Source: Pseudomonadota bacterium (GTDB lineage Bacteria; Pseudomonadota; Gammaproteobacteria; Enterobacterales; Enterobacteriaceae). From it: 6,068 bases of DNA. The notes under the pieces were generated by a model. That model saw only the letters and a program-made list of their open reading frames with translations, was not told the origin of the DNA and searched no databases. The stretch is taken from NCBI GenBank assembly GCA_023454395.1, contig JAEYFY010000139.1, positions 1 to 6,068 of the forward strand, written 5' to 3'. The number at the start of each line of letters is the position of its first letter. Position 1 is the first letter of the stretch. This document shows positions 1 to 6,068 of this stretch, piece by piece. A program made the translations under genes and the position numbers.

Positions 1-511
1 GAATAAACCCTGAAGGGAAGCTTTGAGTATTTAAATGTTTTAGGCAAATATCATGGGATAGAGGGCCAAATAAAGAACGTCCTTCACCTAATAAAATAGG
101 AATTTTAGTGATAATAAGGTCGTGAATTAGCCCTTGTTTTAAAAAGGATTGAACAACTTGCCCACCATCGATATAAACACGCTTATAGCCTTCAGCCTCT
201 AACATTAGCATGACTTGCTTTGGAGTCTGGTTTGAAAACCGTACCTTACCGATTAAATGCTCAGGTACGGATTGTGCGGAGAGCTTGGATGAAAGCACCA
301 CAATAGGTTTTTCATAGGGCCAAGGTGTGAAGTCACAAATTGTTTCGAATGTTCCTCGACCCATAATGATAGCGTCGATGTTGGTGATAAAGCTTTCGTA
401 GCCATGATTTTCATCAGGCAGATCCTGTTGTAAAAGCCACTCAATATCACCATTTTTACGTGCAATATAGCCATCTAAACTGGTTGCTATGAAGACATGC
501 CCAGTGATCAT
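1..511 (-). CDS. Dihydrofolate reductase family protein (RibD C-terminal domain-like), 3' end outside window
   Basis: I translated the minus strand by hand. It is open from an ATG at 511 to the window edge, giving 170 residues with no stop. The N-terminus reads MITGHVFIATSLDGYIAR, the usual first strand and loop of the DHFR/RibD-C fold. It is followed by DAIIMGRGTFE (NADPH-binding region), YIDGGQVVQSFL (the GG motif) and ITKIPILLGEGRSLF near the end. These motifs place it in the stand-alone DHFR-like family (YyaP-type, about 175-185 residues), so probably only a few residues are missing. The family comprises NAD(P)H-dependent reductases of pteridine or flavin precursors, but most stand-alone members have no proven substrate, so I give no gene symbol. 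A GGAGG ribosome site (519-523) lies 7 bases before the start. The neighbouring minus-strand gene ends 146 bases upstream. Family assignment is firm and the substrate is unknown. Confidence 0.88.
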   Translation of the reverse strand, partial: MITGHVFIATSLDGYIARKNGDIEWLLQQDLPDENHGYESFITNIDAIIMGRGTFETICDFTPWPYEKPIVVLSSKLSAQSVPEHLIGKVRFSNQTPKQVMLMLEAEGYKRVYIDGGQVVQSFLKQGLIHDLIITKIPILLGEGRSLFGPLSHDICLKHLNTQSFPSGFI

Positions 512-657
512 TATGATACCTCCAGAATTAATTATACGGTGTATAATAATGTAAAAATATAGGAATGCTAGTTTTAATAATGTGGCTATATATGTTTTGT
601 TTAGTTATTGACAACATGCATCCTGAGCACTAACTTTTCTCGTTTTTTTCTTTTAGA
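512..657. other. Intergenic spacer between two minus-strand genes
   Basis: This 146-base AT-rich gap holds the ribosome site and possible promoter/operator of the DHFR-like gene. I found no convincing terminator hairpin with a T-run for the upstream 361-residue gene, and no coding sequence on either strand with a plausible start and ribosome site. A plus-strand reading frame beginning near 608 runs antisense into the 361-residue gene and has no recognisable protein character. Confidence 0.5.
531..547. promoter_or_regulatory. Dyad ATTATAC-GGT-GTATAAT with a -10-like TATAAT on both strands
   Basis: A perfect inverted repeat with 7-base arms and a 3-base centre lies 8 bases upstream of the GGAGG of the DHFR-like gene. 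Each arm contains TATAAT, on the minus strand at 536-531 and on the plus strand at 542-547. The minus-strand copy could be the -10 box of the DHFR-like gene, with transcription starting about 13 bases before its ATG. The best -35-like match, TTTACA (555-550), is only 13 bases away, which is too close, so the promoter call is weak. The symmetry could also be a repressor operator covering the promoter. In such AT-rich DNA a chance dyad is possible. Confidence 0.35.
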
Positions 658-1743
658 TTACTGCTCAATCATTTCGCTGTCTTTGTATTCAAACCACTTA
701 TCATCAAAACCCTTCGATATCATAGCGCTATCACTATGTAATAGTATTCTAATGATGTTATTTGAAAACTGGCTTTTATTTCTCTCAAGATGCCTGATCT
801 CTGAAAAAGTGATGGGTTCTATGCACTCTTTATTATTATATAGCCGTCTAAAACCATATTTGAAATTTTTTTGATTGATGTCACTGAGTAAAAAACCTTT
901 TTCATCATTTTGGTTCCAAGTGAGAATGATTGAATGGTGGTGTTGGAGAAAGAAATTCAATCCGATTTTACTTGTATTTCTAAAAAAATGGTTTTCAATT
1001 AAATTAAATAAGCCAGATGAATTCCAATTTATATCCTCCTTGTTAGTTTGATATAGATCTTGTAATTTCGCTAGAAATTCTGATAGGGATTGACACGGTA
1101 ATATCTTATTTTTAATAAAATTGTACAGTTCGTCGCTATTAGTTTTTGGTGATGTATTTTTTATGATGAGTTTTTTTAATTCTTTGAGTTGTTCCTGTGT
1201 GTTACTCTTTTTAGCTAAATATTGAAATATATCGATTTTATGCTTGTTATTCGCTAGCGTAACTTGCCATTGATTAACGAAAGGAAGATATGATTTTAGA
1301 ACCCAATCAGCGTCCACCGTTGAGCGGTTTTCTAGCGCGTTAACAAAAGCATTTAACTGTTCGTCCAGCTCGCCATATACACTACATAATGGGTAAACAT
1401 TCACTTTATTTAGGCCAATACTTTGATTTAAACTGCCTATCATGATGGTTTGTACTTCTTTATTAACAGCTCTCATGTAGTCAGCACATTCTAATTGATG
1501 TTTACTAATACCGTAAATAGCCGCTTTTTTTATGTCATGCTGAATATTATTTTTCAATTCATCACGTTCCTGATTAATTGCTATTTTTTGTTGACTAGTA
1601 CTTAATAAATTTAAGGGGTTTTGGCTGCTCTCCACATTATGGAGATGACTGATGAAACTCGAAGCATTATTTTGTAGTGGATTTATGTTTTTTATTTTAC
1701 TATTTGATAGTATTGAAATTTCATTATTTACGTTAAGTGGCAT
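658..1743 (-). CDS. Uncharacterised 361-residue protein; possible papain-like cysteine protease/secreted effector
   Basis: I do not recognise this protein. ATG at 1743 is preceded by AAGG with a 6-base gap; the next Met is residue 90, so the long start is chosen; stop is TAA at 658-660. There is no signal peptide or hydrophobic segment long enough for a membrane helix. Residues 1-60 are rich in Asn, Ser and Gln and poor in structure-forming residues, as in many type III effector leaders. The middle (roughly 50-250) appears helical. Cys120 lies in YPLCSVYG, His268-270 is followed by SIILTW, and Asp288 lies in FLLSDINQ. This order and spacing (about 150, then 18) resembles the Cys/His/Asp triad of C58 (YopT/AvrPphB) or ShET2/EspL-type proteases, whose His and Asp also sit on adjacent strands. 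That is inference from pattern only. Base composition is far more AT-rich than the neighbouring operon (about 23% G+C in one counted 60-base line versus 45% in fdoG), suggesting horizontal acquisition. No transposase or tRNA lies beside it. Confidence 0.85.
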   Translation of the reverse strand: MPLNVNNEISILSNSKIKNINPLQNNASSFISHLHNVESSQNPLNLLSTSQQKIAINQERDELKNNIQHDIKKAAIYGISKHQLECADYMRAVNKEVQTIMIGSLNQSIGLNKVNVYPLCSVYGELDEQLNAFVNALENRSTVDADWVLKSYLPFVNQWQVTLANNKHKIDIFQYLAKKSNTQEQLKELKKLIIKNTSPKTNSDELYNFIKNKILPCQSLSEFLAKLQDLYQTNKEDINWNSSGLFNLIENHFFRNTSKIGLNFFLQHHHSIILTWNQNDEKGFLLSDINQKNFKYGFRRLYNNKECIEPITFSEIRHLERNKSQFSNNIIRILLHSDSAMISKGFDDKWFEYKDSEMIEQ

Positions 1744-1773
1744 AATTTACCTTAAAACTGAGTGTTTTTGTAA

Positions 1774-1806
1774 ATTATAATTATTATGTTGAAATGTAGA
1801 TTTCAA
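1774..1806 (-). promoter_or_regulatory. Possible promoter of the 361-residue gene
   Basis: On the minus strand TTGAAA (1806-1801) is followed after 17 bases by TAATTA (1783-1778), which overlaps a perfect TATAAT (1779-1774). Transcription would start about 30 bases before the ATG at 1743. The region is so AT-rich that such matches are expected often, and the best -10 and best -35 are not at the ideal distance from each other (21 bases). Such DNA is typical of H-NS-silenced acquired genes, but no specific regulator site can be named. Confidence 0.3.
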
Positions 1807-1814
1807 AAAACGCC

Positions 1815-1829
1815 AAATAAAATTTATTT
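1815..1829. repeat. AT-only inverted repeat AAATAAA-A-TTTATTT
   Basis: A perfect 7-1-7 palindrome made only of A and T lies between the two divergent promoters, 26 bases upstream of the FNR box. It might act as a curved or H-NS/IHF-accessible segment or an UP-element-like stretch. It may equally be a by-product of extreme AT content. Confidence 0.3.
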
Positions 1830-1855
1830 AACTTAAAGGTTTCCGATTGTAACAA

Positions 1856-1869
1856 TTGATCCAAATCAA
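1856..1869 (+). promoter_or_regulatory. FNR binding site, perfect consensus
   Basis: TTGATCCAAATCAA matches the FNR consensus TTGAT-N4-ATCAA at all ten defined positions, and the symmetry extends to AATTGAT/ATCAATT. It lies 164 bases before the fdoG start. FNR activates anaerobic respiratory genes when its [4Fe-4S] cluster is intact, usually from a site centred near -41.5. That would put the start of transcription near 1904. The best nearby -10-like element is the extended TGGTAATTT (-10 at 1896-1901), which would place the start a few bases later, so the exact start is not settled. E. coli fdnG is known to have an FNR site near -42. The site could also affect the divergent 361-residue gene, whose start codon is about 110 bases away. 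Confidence 0.8.
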
Positions 1870-1881
1870 TTTAACAATAAA

Positions 1882-1897
1882 TACCCTATTGGTGGTA
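1882..1897 (+). promoter_or_regulatory. Possible NarL/NarP 7-2-7 site
   Basis: TACCCTA-TT-GGTGGTA has the 7-2-7 inverted-heptamer layout used by the nitrate/nitrite response regulators NarL and NarP (heptamer consensus TACYYMT). The outer TACC/GGTA halves match, while the inner ends deviate at two to three positions per heptamer. In E. coli fdnG the NarL sites lie well upstream of the FNR box. Here the dyad is downstream of it and would overlap the promoter -10 region, so it could repress rather than activate, or serve a start further downstream. The call is tentative. Confidence 0.4.
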
Positions 1898-1911
1898 ATT
1901 TTAATTGTTGT

Positions 1912-1927
1912 TTAACTACTCAGTTAA
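1912..1927. repeat. Inverted repeat TTAACT-N4-AGTTAA in the fdo leader
   Basis: Perfect 6-base arms around ACTC lie about 50 bases downstream of the FNR box and about 110 bases before fdoG. The spacing is that of a CRP/FNR-fold dimer site, but the half-site does not match FNR (TTGAT) or CRP (TGTGA). The following GTTAATATTAATTAA is vaguely ArcA-like. Its function is unknown and it may be part of a leader RNA hairpin. Confidence 0.3.
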
Positions 1928-2024
1928 TATTAATTAAACTTTTATTTTCACTTTAATTGATTTTAGGCAATATCTAATCATATTAGGCTGCTATTCTCTC
2001 ACCGATTTATACAAAAAATATAAA

Positions 2025-2028
2025 GAGG
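2025..2028 (+). promoter_or_regulatory. Ribosome binding site of fdoG
   Basis: GAGG (within AAAGAGGT) ends 5 bases before the ATG at 2034. This fixes the start that gives the complete Tat leader beginning MNVSRRKFFK. Confidence 0.75.
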
Positions 2029-2033
2029 TAGCA

Positions 2034-5000
2034 ATGAACGTTAGTCGCAGAAAGTTTTTTAAAATCTGTGCTGGCGGGATGGCAGGTACAACTGTAGCTG
2101 CGTTAGGTTTTATGCCTGGAATGGCAATAGCTAATGTACGTGAATATAAATTACTACGTTCTAAAGAGACGCGTAATACTTGTACTTACTGTTCTGTCGG
2201 TTGTGGATTATTAATGTATAGCATGGGCGATGGTGCCATGAATGCTAAATCCGCGATCTTCCACGTCGAAGGAGACTCCGACCACCCTGTAAACCGTGGT
2301 GCTTTATGTCCTAAAGGGGCTGGCCTGCTGGATTACATTCACAGTGAAAATCGTTTACGTTACCCAGAATATAGAGCGCCAGGCTCTGATAAATGGGAAC
2401 GTATTAGCTGGGATGATGCTTTCACGCGTATTGCGCGATTAATGAAAGATGACCGCGACGCAAACTTCATTGAAAAAAATGAACAAGGAACAACAGTAAA
2501 CCGTTGGTTATCCACAGGGATGTTATGTGCATCTGCTGCAAGTAACGAAACGGGAATGTTGACCCAAAAATTCGCACGATCGCTAGGTATGCTGGCGGTT
2601 GATAACCAAGCGCGTGTCTGACATGGACCAACGGTAGCAAGTCTTGCTCCAACATTTGGTCGCGGTGCGATGACCAACCACTGGGTTGATATGAAAAATG
2701 CCAACCTTATCGTCGTAATGGGCGGTAATGCGGCAGAAGCACATCCTGTGGGATTCCGCTGGGCGATGGAAGCTAAAATCCATAATAACGCCAAGCTGAT
2801 TGTTATTGATCCTCGCTTCACCCGTACTGCGGCTGTTGCGGATTTCTATACGCCTATCCGTTCTGGTACTGATATTACGTTCTTATCGGGCGTTATCTTA
2901 TATCTGCTCGAAAATAAGAAATATCAAAAAGAATACGTTGAGGCTTATACCAATGCTAGCTTGATTGTCCGTGAAGACTATCATTTTGATGATGGTTTAT
3001 TCAGCGGATATGATGCAGAAAAACGTAAATACGATAAGACCACTTGGAACTACGAGATGGATGAAAATGGTTTCGCAAAACGCGACACCACATTACAACA
3101 TCCTCGTTGTGTCTGGAATCTGTTAAAACAACACGTTAGCCGTTACACGCCTGATGTGGTTACTCAGATTTGTGGTACACCAAAAGATGATTTCTTAAAA
3201 GTCTGTGAATATATTGCTGAAACAGCAGCGAAAGATAAAACAGCATCTTTCCTGTATGCATTAGGCTGGACTCAACATACCGTTGGCGCTCAAAACATTC
3301 GTACCATGGCAATGATCCAATTACTGTTAGGTAATATGGGTATGGCTGGTGGCGGTGTTAACGCACTACGTGGTCACTCCAATATTCAAGGCTTAACTGA
3401 CCTCGGTCTATTATCTCAAAGCTTACCAGGTTATATGACGCTGCCTTCTGAAAAGCAGACTTCATTAGAAACCTACTTAGCCGCGAATACGCCAAAAGCG
3501 ACAGTACCGGGACAAGTTAACTATTGGGGCAATTATCCTAAATTCTTCGTCAGTATGATGAAGACATTCTATGGTGATAATGCTCAACGTGATAATGATT
3601 GGGGCTTCTCACTGTTACCTAAGTGGGACAAACCTTACGACGTTCTGCAATACTTCGACATGATGGATAAAGGTGAAGTCAACGGCTATCTCTGCCAAGG
3701 CTTTAACCCAGTGGCATCATTCCCGAATAAGAACAAAGTTATTCGTTCATTATCAAAACTGAAATTCCTTATCACAATGGACCCGCTAAATACTGAAACT
3801 TCGTGTTTCTGGCAGAACCATGGTGAAGAGAACGACGTTAAAACAGCAGATATTCAGACAGAAGTTTTCCGTCTGCCAACAACCTGTTTCGCAGAAGAAG
3901 ACGGCTCTATCGTTAACTCTGGTCGCTGGTTACAATGGCACTGGAAAGGTGCTGATGCCCCAGGTGTTGCTATCCCTGATGCTGAGATTTTATCTGGTAT
4001 TTTCCATCGTTTACGCCAACTCTATAAAGAAGAAGGCGGCGCGATGCCAGAACAGGTGTTGAATATGACTTGGGATTACTTCGATCCTGATAATCCAACA
4101 TCTGCAGAAGTTGCACAAGAAAGTAATGGTAGAGCATTAGTCGATTTAAAAGACGCTGATGGCAATATCATTCTGAAAAAAGGTCAACTGCTTAGCTCGT
4201 TCGCTCAGTTACGTGATGATGGTACAACAGCAAGCGGCTGTTGGATCTTCGCAGGTAGCTGGACAGAGAAAGGCAACCAAATGGCTAACCGTGATAACTC
4301 CGATCCTTCAGGATTAGGAAATACACTAGGTTGGGCATGGGCATGGCCTCTTAACCGTCGCATTATTTATAACCGCGCATCGGCAGACCCACAAGGTCAA
4401 CCATGGGATCCTAAACGTAAATTAATCGAATGGGATGGCAGCAAATGGACAGGTATTGATGTACCTGACTATAGCAACGCTGCACCGGGTTCTGATGTAG
4501 GTCCATTTATTATGCAGCCGGAAGGTATGGGACGTCTGTTTGCTATCGATAAGATGGCAGAAGGTCCATTCCCTGAACACTATGAGCCAATTGAAACACC
4601 ATTGGGAACTAACCCACTGCATCCAAATGTGGTTTCAAATCCAGCAGCGCGTATCTTTAAAGATGACTGGGAAGATATGGGTAAAGCAGAAGATTTCCCA
4701 TATGTCGGTACAACTTATCGTCTGACAGAGCATTTCCACTTCTGGACTAAGCACGCGCGCTTAAATGCGATTATTCAGCCACAACAATTTATTGAAATTG
4801 GTGAGCGTTTAGCCGCAGAAAAAGGCATTGTTCAAGGCGATACCGTTAAAGTCAGCTCCAAACGCGGTTATATCAAAGCCAAAGCGGTGGTGACTAAACG
4901 TATTAGAACCCTAGATGTTGATGGGCGCAAAGTGGATACCATTGGTATTCCTATTCACTGGGGCTTTGAAGGTGTTGCAGTGAAAGGCTTTATTGCGAAT

Positions 5001-5081
5001 ACGTTAACGCCATTCGTTGGTGATGCAAATACACAAACGCCTGAGTTTAAAGCGTTCCTTGTTAATGTGGAAAAGGTGTAA
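2034..5081 (+). CDS. fdoG: Formate dehydrogenase (FDH-O/FDH-N type) catalytic alpha subunit, selenoprotein
   Basis: Oxidises formate to CO2 at a molybdenum (or tungsten) bis-MGD centre and passes electrons to the beta subunit. It is one protein of 1015 residues, read through an in-frame TGA (2619-2621, codon 196) as selenocysteine; stopping there would remove over 800 conserved residues. A twin-arginine leader (S4-R-R-K-F-F-K10, likely cleavage after AIA at residue 33) sends it folded to the periplasmic side. Cys50, Cys53, Cys57 and Cys92 bind a [4Fe-4S] cluster, followed by Lys94. Sec196-His197 and Arg446 (in NALRGHSN) are the catalytic residues known from E. coli FdnG, at identical numbers. 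The C-terminal molybdopterin dinucleotide-binding domain starts about residue 880-900 and the protein ends SFVGDANTQTPEF-like to LVNVEKV. Length equals E. coli FdnG (1015), but many stretches (IHNNAKLIVIDPRF, ASLIVREDY, VTKRIRTL, C-terminus) recall FdoG, so fdoG is preferred; automated annotation may call it fdnG. It heads the operon and is followed by fdoH after 11 bases. Confidence 0.96.
2619..2661 (+). promoter_or_regulatory. Selenocysteine UGA codon plus bacterial SECIS hairpin
   Basis: The UGA at 2619-2621 is followed at once by a hairpin inside the coding sequence. The lower stem is GACCAA (2626-2631) with TTGGTC (2656-2661). The upper stem is GG (2633-2634) with CC (2649-2650), a bulged U at 2635, then AGCAA (2636-2640) with TTGCT (2644-2648), and the loop is GUC (2641-2643). 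Counting the U of UGA as 1, the bulged U is position 17 and the loop G and U are 23 and 24, exactly the SelB-contact positions known for E. coli fdhF. SelB bound here delivers Sec-tRNA to the ribosome, so the organism must carry selA, selB, selC and selD. Confidence 0.93.
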
Positions 5082-5085
5082 GGAG
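5082..5085 (+). promoter_or_regulatory. Ribosome binding site of fdoH
   Basis: GGAG directly follows the TAA of fdoG (TAAGGAG) and lies 7 bases before the ATG at 5093. A ribosome ending fdoG would sit on this site, which favours coupled, near-stoichiometric translation of the two subunits. Confidence 0.75.
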
Positions 5086-5092
5086 ATAAATT

Positions 5093-6031
5093 ATGTCACT
5101 GCAATCCCAAGACATTATTCGTCGCTCTGCTACCAATTCCCTCACTCCCGCGCCACAGGTGCGGGATTACAAGGAAGAAGTGGCAAAACTTATCGACGTA
5201 ACAACCTGTATCGGCTGTAAAGCCTGTCAGGTTGCTTGTTCTGAATGGAACGATATTCGCGATAAAATTGGCACTAACGTTGGTGTTTACGATAACCCAA
5301 CTGACCTAACGCCGAAATCATGGACAGTCATGCGTTTCTCTGAAGTTGAAGAGAACGGCAAGCTGGAATGGTTGATTCGTAAAGACGGTTGTATGCACTG
5401 TGCTGATCCGGGCTGTTTAAAAGCATGCCCAGCAGAAGGTGCTATCATTCAATACGCTAATGGTATTGTTGATTTCCAATCAGAACACTGCATTGGTTGT
5501 GGTTATTGTATCGCGGGTTGTCCTTTCAATGTGCCTCGCATTAATGAAGAAGATAACCGTGCTTACAAATGTACGTTATGTGTTGACCGTGTAGAAGTCG
5601 GTCAAGAGCCTGCGTGTGTGAAAACTTGCCCAACAGGCGCGATTCATTTTGGTTCGAAAGAAGCCATGATCAATCTTGCTAGTGAGCGTGTTTCTGAACT
5701 GCAAACTCGTGGTTACGACAATGCGGGTCTTTACGATCCACAAGGTGTGGGTGGAACACACGTAATGTATGTTCTCCATCATGCTGACAAACCAAATCTG
5801 TACCATGGTTTACCAGAAAACCCAGAAATTAGCTCTACCGTTAAATTCTGGAAAGGTATCTGGAAGCCATTGGCTGCTGTTGGTTTTGCCGCAACCTTCG
5901 CGGGTGCGATTTTCCACTATTTAGGTGTCGGTCCAAACCGTACAACTGAAGAAGATGAAGAAGAAGCACTCAAAGAGATGGAAGCATCTTCTAAAACACA
6001 GACCTCTGTGAATAAGGAGGAGCAGAAATGA
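5093..6031 (+). CDS. fdoH: Formate dehydrogenase iron-sulfur beta subunit (FdoH/FdnH/FdxH)
   Basis: Electron-transfer subunit of 312 residues that carries electrons from the alpha subunit to cytochrome b556. Sixteen cysteines form the four ferredoxin-type motifs expected for four [4Fe-4S] clusters: C39-C42-C45-C49, C100-C103-C108-C112, C133-C136-C139-C143 and C160-C163-C175-C179. A conserved segment (about 215-245, [22 protein letters not shown]) precedes a single membrane helix at about 256-279 ([24 protein letters not shown]) that anchors it in the inner membrane with the bulk in the periplasm. There is no leader of its own; in E. coli it is co-exported with the Tat-dependent alpha subunit. 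The short C-terminal tail after the helix is highly charged ([15 protein letters not shown]) and makes the protein about 12 residues longer than E. coli FdoH (300) and 18 longer than FdnH (294). Sequence recalls FdoH (e.g. [18 protein letters not shown]). Its stop overlaps the next start as ATGA. Confidence 0.95.
   Translation: MSLQSQDIIRRSATNSLTPAPQVRDYKEEVAKLIDVTTCIGCKACQVACSEWNDIRDKIGTNVGVYDNPTDLTPKSWTVMRFSEVEENGKLEWLIRKDGCMHCADPGCLKACPAEGAIIQYANGIVDFQSEHCIGCGYCIAGCPFNVPRINEEDNRAYKCTLCVDRVEVGQEPACVKTCPTGAIHFGSKEAMINLASERVSELQTRGYDNAGLYDPQGVGGTHVMYVLHHADKPNLYHGLPENPEISSTVKFWKGIWKPLAAVGFAATFAGAIFHYLGVGPNRTTEEDEEEALKEMEASSKTQTSVNKEEQK
5146..5166 (+). other. GC-rich hairpin early in fdoH coding sequence
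   Basis: CCCGCGCC-ACA-GGTGCGGG plus one flanking T-A pair can form a 9-base-pair stem (one G-U pair) with a 3-base loop, beginning about 53 bases after the fdoH start codon. It is unusually GC-rich for this DNA. It has no following U-run, so it is not an intrinsic terminator. A role in mRNA stability or subunit ratio is possible but unproven. Confidence 0.45.
6014..6020 (+). promoter_or_regulatory. Ribosome binding site of fdoI
   Basis: AAGGAGG lies inside the last codons of fdoH and ends 7 bases before the ATG at 6028, but 10 before the alternative ATG at 6031. This favours 6028 as the start. Confidence 0.75.
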
Positions 6032-6068
6032 TGAAGAAGAAAGGTGATAAAATTCTTCGCCATACCGC
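6028..6068 (+). CDS. fdoI: Formate dehydrogenase cytochrome b556 gamma subunit, first 13 codons only
   Basis: Only [13 protein letters not shown] is visible before the right edge. The basic start followed by a D-x-I-x-R-(H/Y)-T pattern fits the N-terminus of E. coli FdoI (RDTIVRYT), and position directly after fdoH is where the gamma subunit gene lies in fdo and fdn operons. The full protein is expected to be about 210 residues, with four membrane helices and two haems b that reduce quinone. The start codon overlaps the fdoH stop (ATGA) behind a strong ribosome site; a second ATG follows immediately at 6031. Confidence 0.85.
   Translation, partial: MMKKKGDKILRHT

Larger units (their letters stand above)
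1744..2033. other. Divergent intergenic control region
   Basis: These 290 bases separate the minus-strand 361-residue gene from the plus-strand fdo operon. Besides the FNR box and the nearby dyads there is a second TTGAT half-site (1957-1961, followed by a poor right half GGCAA) and a small CTAAT-CAT-ATTAG dyad (1974-1986). The leader of fdoG would be about 130 bases if transcription starts beside the FNR site. I see no small open frame with a good ribosome site and no recognisable riboswitch. In E. coli, fdhD lies divergently upstream of fdoGHI; here that position is taken by an unrelated AT-rich gene. Confidence 0.6.

Noticed and set aside
253..474. Minus-strand 73-residue frame inside the DHFR-like gene
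   Set aside because: It is an out-of-frame reading; the correct minus-strand frame from 511 gives a continuous DHFR-family protein.
608..874. Plus-strand 88-residue hydrophobic open frame
   Set aside because: It lies mostly antisense to the 361-residue gene, has no convincing ribosome site, and its Leu/Ser-rich character is what antisense reading of AT-rich coding DNA gives.
1957..1970. Second FNR box TTGAT-TTTA-GGCAA
   Set aside because: The left half is perfect but the right half matches only 3 of 5 positions; kept as a half-site remark, not as a feature.
2034..2621. Stand-alone 195-residue formate dehydrogenase fragment ending in TGA
   Set aside because: The TGA is at the exact Sec position (196), is followed by His-Gly-Pro in frame and a SECIS hairpin, and the conserved protein continues to 5081. 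It is a recoded codon, not a stop or frameshift.
2360..2821. Minus-strand 153-residue frame opposite fdoG
   Set aside because: It is antisense to strongly conserved FdoG coding sequence spanning the Sec site, with no family resemblance and no promoter.
1..6068. CRISPR arrays, tRNA or rRNA genes, insertion sequences
   Set aside because: I found no regularly spaced repeats, no cloverleaf-like segment, and no transposase motifs or flanking terminal repeats on either strand.

Overview
The window looks like chromosomal DNA from an AT-rich enterobacterium. The formate dehydrogenase proteins are close, as I remember them, to Escherichia coli FdoG and FdoH, but the DNA is clearly poorer in G+C than E. 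coli. This suggests the Morganellaceae (Providencia, Proteus, Morganella), with Providencia as a reasonable but unproven guess.

Left part, minus strand. Positions 1-511 hold a nearly complete dihydrofolate reductase/RibD-C family gene that runs off the left edge. Positions 658-1743 hold a 361-residue protein I do not recognise. It is strikingly AT-rich, has no signal peptide or membrane segment, and begins with an Asn/Ser-rich segment. A Cys...His...Asp arrangement recalls papain-like (C58/YopT-type or ShET2/EspL-type) bacterial effectors. This is the most novel item in the window, but the functional reading is a hypothesis.

Middle. Positions 1744-2033 form a 290-base divergent control region. 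It contains a perfect FNR consensus (TTGAT-N4-ATCAA), a NarL/NarP-like 7-2-7 inverted repeat just downstream, and further AT-rich dyads.

Right part, plus strand. A respiratory formate dehydrogenase operon starts here: the selenocysteine-containing catalytic subunit (2034-5081, in-frame UGA at 2619-2621 with a textbook SECIS hairpin), the four-cluster iron-sulfur subunit (5093-6031), and the first codons of the cytochrome b556 subunit (from 6028, cut by the right edge). Gene spacing is 11 bases and then an ATGA overlap, so the genes are almost certainly co-transcribed and translationally coupled. The enzyme is predicted to be Tat-exported. Formate is oxidised in the periplasm at the Mo/W-bis-MGD and Sec site, electrons pass through the iron-sulfur clusters, and the cytochrome b subunit delivers them to quinone. 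The proteins resemble the FdoGH isozyme, while the FNR site resembles the anaerobic fdnGHI arrangement. One operon may therefore cover both roles in this organism.
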